A stretch of 64,000 nt of DNA. Origin: Dipetalonema caudispina. Taxonomy: Eukaryota > Nematoda > Chromadorea > Rhabditida > Onchocercidae. The stretch lies in NCBI GenBank assembly GCA_013365325.1, contig JABVXV010000007.1:310001-374000 (forward strand), read 5' to 3'. A model generated the notes under the pieces. That model ran no database searches. It saw only the letters and a list, made by a program, of their open reading frames with translations, and was not told where the DNA came from. Every line of letters begins with the position of its first letter. Position 1 is the first letter of the stretch. Made by a program: the position numbers and the translations under genes. Below, piece by piece: positions 52,414 to 64,000 of the stretch.

Positions 52414-54738
52414 TGTAAAAAATTCTCTACTCACTGTTGACAGCAATGCAAACACATATCAGTGATAAATGGAATTATCGTGATTTGGATTTGTAAGTGT
52501 AAAGTATCATGATGTGGCTGTTTTAGGATATAAGCAGACAACTAATGTGTGGAACCGTCAGAGAACTAACGTTTTTTAGGATAATTGATGTCCTAAAAGA
52601 AGTATGCATTATTTAAAGGAATATGGTAATTATTGATGGTATGCTGATTTTTAATATCAGTTCTAGAAGGCGGTGATTTAGCAATCCCTTATTTGGATGT
52701 AGAAAATATATTTCATTCACCAGATATGAAGAATCCTTTGAGATGTTAAACACAATACCTGAAAATACCTGTCTTTTGGATCGATTTTCAGAATGCCAAC
52801 TCACTAATTTTTAGAAAGTTTCAGCTGTAATAATATAACAACTACCCTTTATTTTTCATTTACCAAATCTGCTTTCTTTTCCAAATCTCTGTTTCACTTA
52901 CTGCGGTATTTCTTCTTCATTCGAATCTTTACTTATCCTGACATAGATACTCAATGGATCATATAGTTTTGTAGGCTCGATGATGAATTAATTAATATTT
53001 GCCTTGATCTTCACAAAATGCGAAGAAGTGATAACGATCAACCGGAATGTGTACTATTATATTTCGCACATCACAGTTGTGGGAATAAATATGGGAGGTG
53101 TGAGTAACCTTGTCGTGTGACCTATCGCTGTTTGCACACGTATACACCTTAGAAAGATCGTAATATTGATAAGAACTTAATGACTGACTAACTGACTGAC
53201 CGACTGACTGGATGAATAAATGGAAGAATGAATAAATCGATGACTAATAAATTAATGGTCAATTGGTAAACTGTAGTACTGACAAATGTTTAAATGAAAT
53301 TTGCTAGCCTGAATAAGATATTTGGAAACGATTGCAATAACATATTGTTCTTTTCGATTATGTTTGACAGACTATACTTTGAAACTTTTCTTTTAGGAGC
53401 AGAACAGTTTCGATGATTAATTTGCAGTGCTTATGACAAATGCAAGATTCCGCAGATAAAGGATGATACAAAAAACTGACAAACAAATAAACCTTTGATC
53501 CACTCTAATCACCGACCAAATTATTCGTTAATGTACTCTGTATCAATCAAATTTAGGCATAATTTATTGCTTGATTAGAGAAAATTGATATTATCAGATA
53601 CAATTAAGTTACATTTGTTCGCAACTACAGTCCTATGCTTGATAATGTATGTTGTTGTCCTGCCAATAATCATCAAAGATGCCGCTGATATATGCATCGT
53701 TGTTTTCAATAATTGGTCAGCCTTCCATGCTAATAAAGGCGTAGTAATCCAAATAATGAACGAATTTAGGTATTAAGGTTATTTTTAATTTCTATATGAT
53801 TTAAACTCTGGAGTTTAGGAAGATTTTTCTCTACCAACCAACAGTCGAAGTAAATACTTTATGGAAGAGCGAAAACTCAAAAATTGGAGTTTTTTTTTTA
53901 AAGATTCGGAAGATTCTTACAAAAGAACTCATAAAGTTCAGTTAAAAAGTTGATTAGTAATATCTTAAGCTGAGGATACTTTGATAGCTACATCGTCTCA
54001 CTGAAATCAGTATATCTTGTTCCAATCATCAATCACCAAATCTTTACTGAAAAGGTCGTTTGGTGCTTTTCTCATATTAATTTATCAAATATCTAAATGT
54101 AATTTATTTGAAACCAATTATCGCTTTCTTCCCTACACAGTTAATGTAATCAAAGGTGATGTGTATCTGTGTAGATGAACAAATTGTCCTTGTTGTGGTT
54201 GGCCTCTCTTTATGTCATTCAATATTTTTTACACTCCAAATCATCAAAATCAAAGCAAAAAATCATTGAAAACTGTAAGGTCAGAAAAAATTACCACTTT
54301 TTCATTTTTTTTCATGAGCAGAAAATTCGAAAAGTGCCGCCGGTCTGAAAACGATTAAAACGACACTTCATAATTATATATCAATTTTTTGGTGCAGGCA
54401 AGGAAAATTGACTTTGTTTGGAAAAAAAAACCGTCCGAAACGCAGTTGTAGCTGCAGCAATAGGCGCCGCGCTACTCGACCATTATCGCTTTGTAGACCG
54501 TCACTGCTCGTTTAATTTATGTATTAATTAATTGATTCTGATAGAAAACTGAAGAATTTTACCACGTTGTGGGACGAGTTTTTGCATAGTGAGCTCATCA
54601 AAAACTTATGATATAACATGCCAAAAGAAGAGAGGCGGAGAGGAATGAGAGGTTGACGATGAGTTGTAGGGAGGGGATGTTTTGAGAATTTGTCAATTAT
54701 TTATGGATTGAATTGGGTGATTGTTTGCTCACTCCCAG

Positions 54739-54770
54739 TCTCTCTCTCTTTCTCTCTCTCTCTCATTCTC
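54739..54770. repeat. (CT)n microsatellite
   Basis: Interrupted CT dinucleotide repeat of about 30 bases, with T insertions and a final CATTCTC. It lies in the spacer between the Pax genes. Confidence 0.85.
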
Positions 54771-57700
54771 TTTGTTCTAACGAAGATTGGAGATAGTTGG
54801 GATAATTTGTCGGGAATGGGGTCTTTTATGAAAAAAAGAAACTATTTGCTTCCTTGAAATTAGTTATTACCTTTTTACATATTTGACTAATCTAATTTTG
54901 AAACGATTGTCTAGTAGAGAGTTACTTGCTGACCCTTCCTTCCTTACTAGTAACGAAGGGCACTCAATTATCAAATTTGAAATGTTTGGTAAGACGATCA
55001 CATTTTCATTACGATTATATAATAAATGTTCAAGAAGAAATTACTGACGGTTTAGTACATCAATTTTGGTTTTATTTTTCGCAAAGCAGAAGTGGGTGGA
55101 TAGATATGGTAATATATGCATTTCAGCTGGACCAATTAAAAAAGAAAACTGAAAGCAAAATAAAATTTACTGAGAAGTTGGGAAAGAGATCGTTTGATAT
55201 AATTAATTTGCTCAGAAAAGAAAAGAAATTAAAATCAAATATTGTATTTGCTTGGGAAATGTCGCTTTTATTTCATAATTATCCAACTGTTTAAAGCATA
55301 ATTTTTGATCGTAAGATGAGAAGAAAAAAATCTCTCCAATGTGTCATTGAAAAAAATTAATTAATGGAGAACAAAATCATGAAAGAAGTTATATATTTGT
55401 TGATAATAATGGACATTATAGTTTTAATAACTATTACAAATATATAGAACGTCTGGAGAAGTTACAAGGAGTGAAAATGTGCCGATATACCAAAACTAAC
55501 TGCATCTAGGCCTAAAGTGACAAAGCATTACCATAGCTTAAACTGTTATTAGCAAAAAACAATGCAAATTTTTTGCCTTCAATATTTCTGATCTTTTCTA
55601 GATTTAGAGTTAAATAAAAAAAAAAAACGGACATAAAAATTGTTAAATTGGAAAAGGATGAGTAGCTAATGCCAAAATATCACCTGCTATTTCTGAAATG
55701 ATTTCTTTTTGTATTTTCTGCTTATTTAATAGAATTGAATTGTAATGAAAACAAATGTAAAAACATGGCGACTGAAGGAAGTGAATTATAATTATTCAAT
55801 CAAATAATGTATAATGAAGAATGATCATACTTTTTTGGGAAAAAATTTTTCATAATACCAACTAAAGTAATGGTATTACTGCTACACAAAGGAGAGGAAT
55901 GGATTGTTGAATACTACCGAAAATAATAAATTCATATCATATGGTCACTATGATTGTATATGGGTGTCAATATTCAGATGAACTATGACTAGCAACTTGG
56001 TCTATCTAATTCTTACCAGGAAATATTACTTAGGGAGCTTGACTAAATTACTGCACAAAAATTTTCTGAGACTTTTTCTATGGCAAATTTTTGACTGGAA
56101 TCACTTAAATGAAATGAAATGAATTACTATTGAAGCGATTCAAAACAGTATTTTATGAACAAAAGGTTACGACCATTGCTGGTCTGCTCTTACGCTGCAA
56201 CTTACAACAAATTCCAGTTCCTCGGAACTGGAATTTAGGAATCGAAGCTTAAAAATGTGGCAAAAAATAAAGGAATTCAACTTGCATCGAATGGCGACTT
56301 CAACATCTGAAATACAAGTAAATTTCAAATTTCAATTTTATAATTTGATTATGAACTGCATAAAACCTGCAATTACTTTTCCCGCTGTCTTAGGATCAGG
56401 TATTACTTTGTTGCCATAAAGTCGAAGTTTCGTTCCAACAGGACGTTTCTCAGTATTTTATTTTTGAAAATGAAACTTAGTGACTATTACTTCTGGAGGG
56501 TTGAACAGATAAAATTGAGCATTCTCAGAAATAAATAGATCATTAGCGAATGCAAAGATTTGAAATAAAGTTTTAAAAAAAGTGAATAATTGGAAAAGAA
56601 CCGTATCTATGTAAAGTATTTCGACGAGCATATAGGATGTTAGAATTTTTCTACCCAATTATTGGCATTACTTTATTCAGTAATGTTCCATAACAACATT
56701 TGCATTTCCCATACACTATTTGTTTATAACCTTTCTAGTAGAAAAAGTTTTAAGATGTGATCACTGTACCTGAAAAACTTTTATGACCTATTAGACTACA
56801 GCAAAATAGTCAAATCTCTTCTTATATCTTTGCACGAGACCATAAGTTTAGTTTCTTAATTTTTAAAGATAAGAATGAGATAGTTTGCTGAACAAATTTA
56901 CTACTGCAGCAACATAAGGATAAAAGGTTGTAATGAATGAAGCGTCTCTTATTTCATTTTTCCAACACCAAATGTATAACTGGAAAAGAAATAGATTTGG
57001 AAGATTTTTGACAAGTTTTGATATTTAAATCACTCAGTATGAAAATAAAAGATTACTAGGCATTTATTTAAATTAGAAGTTTCAACTTTCGGACTTATCC
57101 TGAGTTATATCTACATTTTTAAAGTCACACTTCCATTCCTTCACGTCTAGTTAGAAATGAACTAACAATAGGTTGAACTTGAATGAACTCACTTAAGAGA
57201 TAATTTCGGGTTACCGTTTCCTTCACTGGGAATTGCAAAATACTAATAGGCGATTCTGTTCCGTGAAGTTCATTAATCTCGAATCCCTCACTATCCCCCT
57301 CGTGAACTTATTATTAATGTTATCATATTAACATTCGAAATTATTGTATCAGATATCCAAGTAACAAACTTTGCCAAGTGCTATTAAATCTTATCACAAA
57401 CTGTTTTGTTACGTTCATATGCAATTTCATCACAGTTAGTGATTCTTTCTATAACAATGATAATAACGATGACAATGGGTACGATAGTGATAGTAATGAG
57501 GAGATTGATAAAGGTGGCATAGAATATGTAATGGTAATGTTGCCCTGTGTCTGATACGGTACTTAATAGTGTGGTAGTTGGGATGTTCGGTGACAGACCT
57601 GTAACCATAGGATCTTAATGTGGAGGCGGAGCGGAAACTAAACAAACACACATTGCACGGGAAATTTTTGGGTGGTTAATAATGTTGTGATGGGTTCTGG

Positions 57701-58163
57701 CAGCGTATAATTATCAGCCATCAACAAAACAAACTGCAAAAGAAGAGGTGGGATGAAGAAGGCGTAGGAGGACAAGGTTCAACACCCAAATCCGTTGGTA
57801 ACCTGTAATATTTGTTTGTAGGTATCTATCACATAACAGAATAGATGGATAAGGAAGGTAAAGGAAAAGGAGAAGGAGGAAGAAGAGGTTAAAGAGATGA
57901 TAACAAGCAAAACATGAGGTGAAGTTAAGTTGTGTATGTTATGGTAGTAGCAATCACACCAACAAGGAGCATTCATATTTTTGGATACATAAAAATGATT
58001 TCAATCACAGAACACTCCCACCTCTATGTACCTTTGGACAACCGACGCCCCGCACATCAAACCATCAAAATTATCATTCCTTTTTTAAATAATCGGTAAG
58101 TGGTGTGAATTGGTTGTTGAAGTTTTTGTTGTTATCGCTGTCATTGGTACTACCAGCACAGTA

Positions 58164-61100
58164 ATGGCATGTACCACAGGTAATACCACTACTACTGCCA
58201 TCAGCACTACCACCGCTATTGTTAGTGATACCGCGGCACTAACATCCAACCATCATTCTTTCACATTCGCTAATATTATGGGACAGGTAAATTATTTGTT
58301 TCCCTTGCATTAGCTGAAATTCTAAGTGATCCATCGATGAATCAAGATTTCTTACACATTTAACTTCTTAAACCGTTGCAAACTATGATCCTGACAATGG
58401 CTCTCTAAAATAATTACCAGTGAATTAAAATGGAAAAATTAAAAAGTCAAACAGTTCATCAAAAGTTCTGCGACAACATTTTGTTAAGACATTTCCTTTC
58501 ATTAAGAATTTCTTCTGGAAAAGAAATATTTGTTGAATTTCGAAGACTAGAGAACAAAGAGAACCCTCTGTTATCTTGGAGACTCCCAAAATTTTGCAAA
58601 GTTTACAGCAAATCATATTGGTTCTATTTTCATTCGTTTCTGAATGCATCTAATTCAAAATAACAAAAATGATCTTTCGCATGGTCTCATCATTTTCTTA
58701 AAACTTTTAATCGTTAACCTGGCAACTCTTTTACCGATGATAGAACAAGAAAAAAAAGCCTTATGATCTGTAGAAGTCCTAACTTTAGATTTCACCTGAT
58801 TGAGTGGTAATACTTCGATCACTTTCACTTCTCCACAACTAAAATCAGACTGTTAATTACCTTCTTGCATTCCTAAATAACTAGAAATATAAGCATGTTT
58901 CACTTTCAACTTGCTGCTCAATATTTTTAATTTGCGTTAAATGTACCTTATTGGAATTGAAAACTAGTTAAAAAATAAGTAGCAACTATAGGGTCGAGTG
59001 AATCAACTTGGTGGTGTGTTTATTAATGGTCGTCCATTACCTCAGCACATCCGGTTGAAAATTGTTGAAATGGCTACCAATGGTGTGAAGTAAGTCTAAA
59101 CATTTTTGTTTATATTAAATACTACAGAGTACTGTCACAATCACTATGATTATCACATGATAACCAATTAATATCATTATCATTATTAATGCCGCACTTG
59201 TCATTATTTCATCAAATCCAGATAATCAGTCACTTATAAATTACTTTACGAACATATGAATTTGCAAGAACTGCAATTTGCATAAAAATATAGGAAATAT
59301 TCTTTTTTTTGACATTCGAAGTGAAGTTGAACAATAATAACTAAGTGACGGCAAGCCTTCTTTTATGTTTTAAAATTTTGAAAAAGAATCTCCAAGTATC
59401 GAATTCATTTATATTTACCCGGGAAAAACATCCATACTTCAAAAATCAACTTCCTTTACGTATTATCACAATTGGTACTTTATGAACTGAACTGTTAAAG
59501 TGTTACAGAAAAACCTATTCAAAGAGAATGTATAGTTTATCCAGAATTCTCTCATAAAATGTAAAAGTTTGGTGGGTCACGGTACCGCTGAATATTTCTC
59601 TGAAAGCTTCAATGCATCTCACGTAATAACAATCGCTTACAAAGTTGATCGATAGCCTAATCAATCGATAGATTAGGCGAAATGTCAACAGTTGCTATGA
59701 TCACAAGCTTTCTTCAATAATACCACTGTGGCAAGCGTAACATTTTTGTTCGTATCCCAAAAGCGGTAAATTAAACAAATAACTTTAATAAATTATGGTT
59801 GAAAGAAACGAATTAAATAAACACGATAAAATTTAATGACCTCTTTCTACTATAGCAAGTGTATCATTTTGTTAAAATGACCCGTGTTAGAGTAGTTCTA
59901 TTCAAAATAATTTATCTAAAAAAGCAAATTGTGTACTTCACATCTAGCAACTTTCTTCTTTTCTAGCCCCTCCTCATTCTTCTCTTAATGACATTTTTTT
60001 GGTCATTAAATTTAAGAGCGCTATTTATTTTCTCTAACCTTTTCTGGCACAAAAGAGAAAAGCAATTCACGGGTGGTCTTTTTCACTTTGCTCACTTGTA
60101 AAAGTTTTTTTTTTTTTTTTTTTTTTTTTTTTGTTTTCCTGGGTTCTTATCTGTGCGAAGAGCATACTTTATAAAAATGATCGGCTGGAAAATTAAGCAT
60201 GAAGAAATTTCTTATAATTTTCGAAAGGTGTGGTACCATTTAAAGATAGACTAATCGATTATTAAATCTTATGAATAATTCATTTTCTTCATCTATTTTC
60301 TTCCTTTTTTTGTTATAATATCATTATTAAAGTTCCATGGAGATTTCCACGAAATTCTTGTAGACCATGTCATATTAGTCGACAGTTACGCGTTTCGCAT
60401 GGCTGCGTATCAAAAATTTTGTACCGTTATGCTGAAACTGGATCAGTATCGCCTGGACAGGTTTGCCCGTTTAATTTACATATGCGAAAATATGGAATCC
60501 CTACAGAAGTTTGAATCTCATTGCATTAGCTGATGTAAAGAGAGACAATAATCCATAACAACATTTAAAAGCATACTAGAATAATTTCGCTTAAAACATC
60601 CAACTATGTATTACATATTTTCGAACATTTCTAGATAATTAGGTACAATATGATGTGAAGGCCTATTTCTAATTTATGGTTCTTGGTTTTGGAGCCGATA
60701 TTTCCTTCATCAAATTTCTTCGTTACCATTATCAAGCGTAGCATCAGTTTATTCCAGTTGCAGACAATTTTGCTCTCAGTTGACATCATTATATTGGCTG
60801 TATATTACAAGATGATAAACACTTTTCAACCTTATCCAATGGCAATTTCATTTGGACATACGGAAAAGCGAAATTTTGGGTTCTTAGTAGAATTCATTTG
60901 TCAATCGCTACGCATGCGATTATTTATTGAGGAGAAAAAGGAAGGAAAAATCCTCCCTGAATTCATCCTTGTAATTCAATTCCGTAATTTCGTTATATTT
61001 ATAAAGAGCAGAAAGTGGCAAAACTGCTGATATTGTTAGTTTCATCTAAAAGATCGCTATTCGATTACATATTTGATCTATTAGTAAGAAATATATTGAA

Positions 61101-63983
61101 TTGAATGAGACAGAACGTTTACAACAAGTCAAAAGGCAAAAAAATGAAAGATTGGTATTATACAGTTTCAGTTCTGGCTTTGTGATTAGTTCTGATAACG
61201 GAATTTGGCATTCAATTACGCCGCATAATAAATTATACAAAATATTGATTGAAGCATGCATTTCAACTATTGAATTTTCGGTAACAGTTTGATGTTACCA
61301 TTAAAACTACAACTTTTTATTCATTTCACTACAATCAACCCCACTTTGTTAAATTGTGAAATGAAACAAAATAGCGAAGCCTTCTACGAAAAATGGGTTT
61401 ATCAATGATTTGTTGATTGGATTAATCATATTGACAATGTGTTACTGAAATGTTTCGTTTTCTTTCTCACGTTTAGATTCCCAAATATGCATTAAATTTG
61501 CATGACTAGCTCAAATTGTATATGAAAAAATTCGGCAATCATTTCCTGAAGGAATTTTATCCTTTTTTCTAACTAAGAAATTAGGGAAAAGTGGAAAACT
61601 AAAAAGTAGCAAATTTAATATTTGTAAATATCTATTAATACATGTTTAGATTGGTAATAGTTGCATAGTAGAAAAATACTTGCAACGCTTAAAATATTTG
61701 AATATATTTCTCGTACTTGAAATAGTAGTCATGTAATGATGTCAATTCTAATATTAAATTTACTGCCGAAAATTTTGATGCAAAAAAATAGAGAGCATTT
61801 AATACCGTATTATTTCCATTTTCTTATCATTTTTTCTCCTTATGTGAGTTTTTCAAAAAAATTACAGATGTCACATAAAATTTTCAATATGTTTATTGGA
61901 TTTCGACATCTTTTTTTTTTTTTTTTTTGAATTTAACAAACACTAAAACTTACTGTCTGTAGCGATGCAATAATTGTTTTTTCATGTGCGTGTTTATTCA
62001 TTTTATACATTGCCTATCCTTTGCGCCTTTATGACTTTTTTTCTTGCCTAATTTTCACTTTCAATTTTCTAAATCCGTCCGTTTATTACAGTTAAAATGT
62101 GATAATGCCACAAAAATTTTAAGATCGGTGGTAATCCACGATCACGCAAAACGATTCTCGCATTGGAAGAGCACATAGCACGAATTCGTCAAGATCAGCC
62201 AGCTATCAATGCTCATGAAATTCGTTTAATGCTTATTGATAAGGGAATTTGTAGTCGTTCGAATGCACCAACCATTTCTTCAATACATAAATACATGAGG
62301 TTGGTAACCTACCAAAGTTTTCAAGAAAAAAGTTAGAAGGAATATGATATTTCCAAGTGAATTTATTGATTGATTTCAAAGAGTTCATTATTCCGGATGA
62401 ATGATTGAGAAGCTTTTTTAACCTCACTTCTGTAAAGACAGAATTCTTGGTGATAAAACTGCACCTTCTTTTAAATTCCTTACTTGAATTTAAAAAATTT
62501 CAACCCTATCGCTATTGCAAAAATATCATTTATAAAAAGTTTTTGTATTTTAAGTCACAGAGATTTTAAAATTATTGGCGTAAACGAATATTACAGAGAT
62601 AGGAGTATACGAAGTGGGATTCAGAATCAATACTCGTCAGAAACTTTTGCACTAAAGCAGCCAAAAGTCTTCACATTGAAACATAGTATCGATGGTATTC
62701 TCGGTACCTCTGCAGGTATTGATTTTCATTTATAATCGAAATAGTAACAAAATGTTTTCAACTTTTAGAATTAATTTTTTTAACAGAGTGACTGTAAATA
62801 CTACCACAAATCACGATGAGTAACATTAGAAGGGAGTACAAATAGATTTTGCTATCATTTTATTCCTAGAAAATTAACCATGTAACTCAGATTAGAAAGT
62901 GTATTTAATTTATTCATTTCTTTAGATATATCTTAAAAACAGTACACCTTAAGAAGTCCACAGAAATCATTCATGTTCATTTTGATACGATTAACTTGTA
63001 ATTAAAACTGCTCTATAGTATCAATCAAAATCAATCATGCATGATCGTTTAGTTAATGATGCGCTAAAATGGTGGCATTTTTTTTTTTCTTTTTTTTTCT
63101 TACGATAAACTCAGCTACAATTTTGGCACCGTATGAACAATTATTTGAAGTATTCAACTGTACTAATTCATTCTTGCTTCCTTACCAAATATATAATTAA
63201 GCCTAATTTGTACGTCTTCAAAGGGTTCGACTATTGCCATGTACATTTAGAGCAGATTCAAAGTTTATATTTCTAGTAGTAAACCATTTGCGTTTGATAC
63301 TTAAAATTTTTCAAGAAATTTTTTGATCACTTATTTTCTTCTTTCAAAAACTACCTGAAGGTAATGTCCATAACTCCTCTTGCTCATTGTACTTGAATTT
63401 TGTTTTAAATTAAATCGTAATCAAGGGTTCATTCTGGTACTGTTGTACAATCAAAAATCTGTGAATCTTTAAAAATTGGGCAACTTTTGAAGAGGCATGA
63501 AAAATTTTCAAATTTCCTATTCATTTCCTATTCAACCGTATCATTTTTTCCAACACACAGTAAACTAAACAAACAAATTTAACAGTTACCGTTTCCTGCT
63601 GTTTGCAATCGAAACAGCTTTATGGTGAAGACGGAAAGCTTTTTGTCATACATTTTGCATTTTGCATTTTGCACTTCGTAAATTTCCCGCTTCCTTCTGA
63701 CAGACAAATAATCAAATCGTTAGAAAATGCTCATAGCACAGTGCAATATTTGACAAATCAGGAATTAATATCACCCACCACTGCAGGAAGATGCAATAGT
63801 ACTGAACAATTACTCCCAGATTGTCGAACAGAAATGGTCAGTAGGACACGAAGAAATAGGACAAGTTTTACACAGGAACAACTAGAGGTACTAGAAACAG
63901 CTTTCAAAGCAAACACCTATCCGGATCAGGAATTGCGTGAGCGTCTTGCTGCAGCAACCAAGTTGGATGAGGGTAAAATACAG
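58164..63983 (+). CDS. Pax3/7-like transcription factor, copy B (cut by window end)
   Basis: Exons seen: 58164-58286, 58992-59089, 60364-60460, 62124-62299, an octapeptide exon 62597-62703, and a homeodomain exon ending at 63983. A threonine-rich N-terminus ([14 protein letters not shown]) leads into FANIMGQ and a paired domain with [46 protein letters not shown] and TISSIHK. The octapeptide HSIDGILG equals the Pax3/7 consensus. The homeodomain begins [19 protein letters not shown] and is cut after GKIQ; the exon with helix 3 lies outside the window. Exon phases match copy A. Uncertain points: octapeptide exon acceptor 62561 or 62597, its donor 62703 or 62715, and the homeodomain exon start (63724, 63742 or 63586 all keep phase). 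The start codon is the first ATG in frame; the frame stays open upstream to about 58110. Confidence 0.85.
59655..59678. repeat. Inverted repeat in a Pax B intron
   Basis: GCCTAATC and GATTAGGC flank an 8-base spacer (AATCGATA). It can form a short hairpin; the function is unknown and it could be chance. Confidence 0.5.
60105..60132. repeat. Poly-T tract
   Basis: Twenty-eight consecutive thymines in the second intron of Pax gene B. The length may not be exact in the assembly. Confidence 0.9.
60461..62123 (+). other. Intron 3 of Pax gene B
   Basis: An intron of 1.66 kb. The open frame of about 115 codons at 60683-61030 lacks splice context and similarity and is taken as chance. A T tract occurs at 61911-61928. 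Confidence 0.6.
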
Positions 63984-64000
63984 GTTACATGAAGTTCTCT

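Larger units (their letters stand above)
51612..58163. other. 6.5 kb between the two Pax genes
   Basis: Intergenic by default. Items seen: an alternative Pax A terminal exon candidate (52347-52413); a GACT-type short tandem stretch near 53180-53220; a GC-rich 80-base island (54431-54510) followed by TTAATTAATTGATT; a CT microsatellite (54739-54770); a 122-codon plus frame at 54926-55294 (beginning with TTG, unrecognised); and GAT/AAT-rich short repeats near 57440-57560. No complete gene is supported. Regulatory DNA of the second Pax gene is likely here. Confidence 0.4.

Noticed and set aside
53180..53225. GACT-like tandem stretch, considered as a satellite or telomeric repeat
   Set aside because: It is too short and too irregular for a satellite, and it lacks the nematode TTAGGC unit.
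54926..55294. 122-codon open frame between the Pax genes
   Set aside because: It begins with TTG, has no recognised family and no splice or polyadenylation context. One frame of this length is expected by chance in 64 kb at this base composition.
60683..61030. 115-codon open frame inside a Pax B intron
   Set aside because: It is hydrophobic and AT-driven, has no recognisable motif, and lies between two exons that join in phase without it.
62101..62123. Weak AAATTTTAAG acceptor of the Pax B fourth exon, suspected as a broken site
   Set aside because: AAG acceptors also occur at other exons here (for example 20331, 26598 and 30910), so it is probably normal in this genome.
63586..63723. Upstream part of the Pax B homeodomain exon as coding
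   Set aside because: It is in frame, but the hydrophobic, repetitive CATTTTGCATTTTGC segment looks intronic, so a start at 63724 or 63742 is preferred; left open in the feature note.

Overview
The window looks like nuclear DNA of a parasitic nematode, most likely a spirurid or filarial species. It is strongly AT-rich, genes are split into many short exons with GT..AG introns ending in TTTCAG-like acceptors, and several start codons sit just behind an acceptor, as expected for spliced-leader trans-splicing. The gene content (an NRF-6 type acyltransferase, a worm-like KCC and two Pax3/7-like genes) fits that reading. The species is an inference. I see no bacterial operon, transposon, CRISPR array or rRNA/tRNA gene.

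Layout. About 0.4-2.6 kb, minus: an HP1-like chromodomain/chromoshadow gene built of very short exons, N-terminus unresolved. 4.2-5.7 kb, minus: Rab39 GTPase. 6.6-7.1 kb, plus: a small unrecognised gene or pseudogene. 8.4-11.2 kb, plus: ARP6. 11.9-14.6 kb, plus: SF3B4. 16.3-22.6 kb, plus: NRF-6-like acyltransferase, 17 exons. 24.8-33.8 kb, plus: K-Cl cotransporter, 25 exons. 35.1-37.4 kb, minus: a single-pass membrane protein, probably FAS1-like. 37.9-39.5 kb, plus: TMEM9. 39.5-44.9 kb: no certain gene, with a large TTG/CAA microsatellite. 44.9-51.6 kb, plus: Pax3/7-like gene A, complete. 58.2 kb to the window end, plus: Pax3/7-like gene B, cut off inside its homeodomain.

Most genes are unrelated housekeeping or membrane functions: chromatin (HP1-like; ARP6 of the SWR1/SRCAP remodeller), splicing (SF3B4), trafficking and lysosome (Rab39, TMEM9) and transport (KCC). 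The notable feature is the right end. Two Pax3/7-like genes lie head-to-tail with the same exon boundaries and phases, each with a paired domain, an octapeptide and a homeodomain, but they have diverged in the octapeptide, the N-terminus and key homeodomain residues. Exon coordinates were derived by hand from splice consensus and reading-frame continuity. For the six complete models (Rab39, ARP6, SF3B4, NRF-6-like, KCC, TMEM9) and Pax A the exon lengths sum to an intact reading frame.
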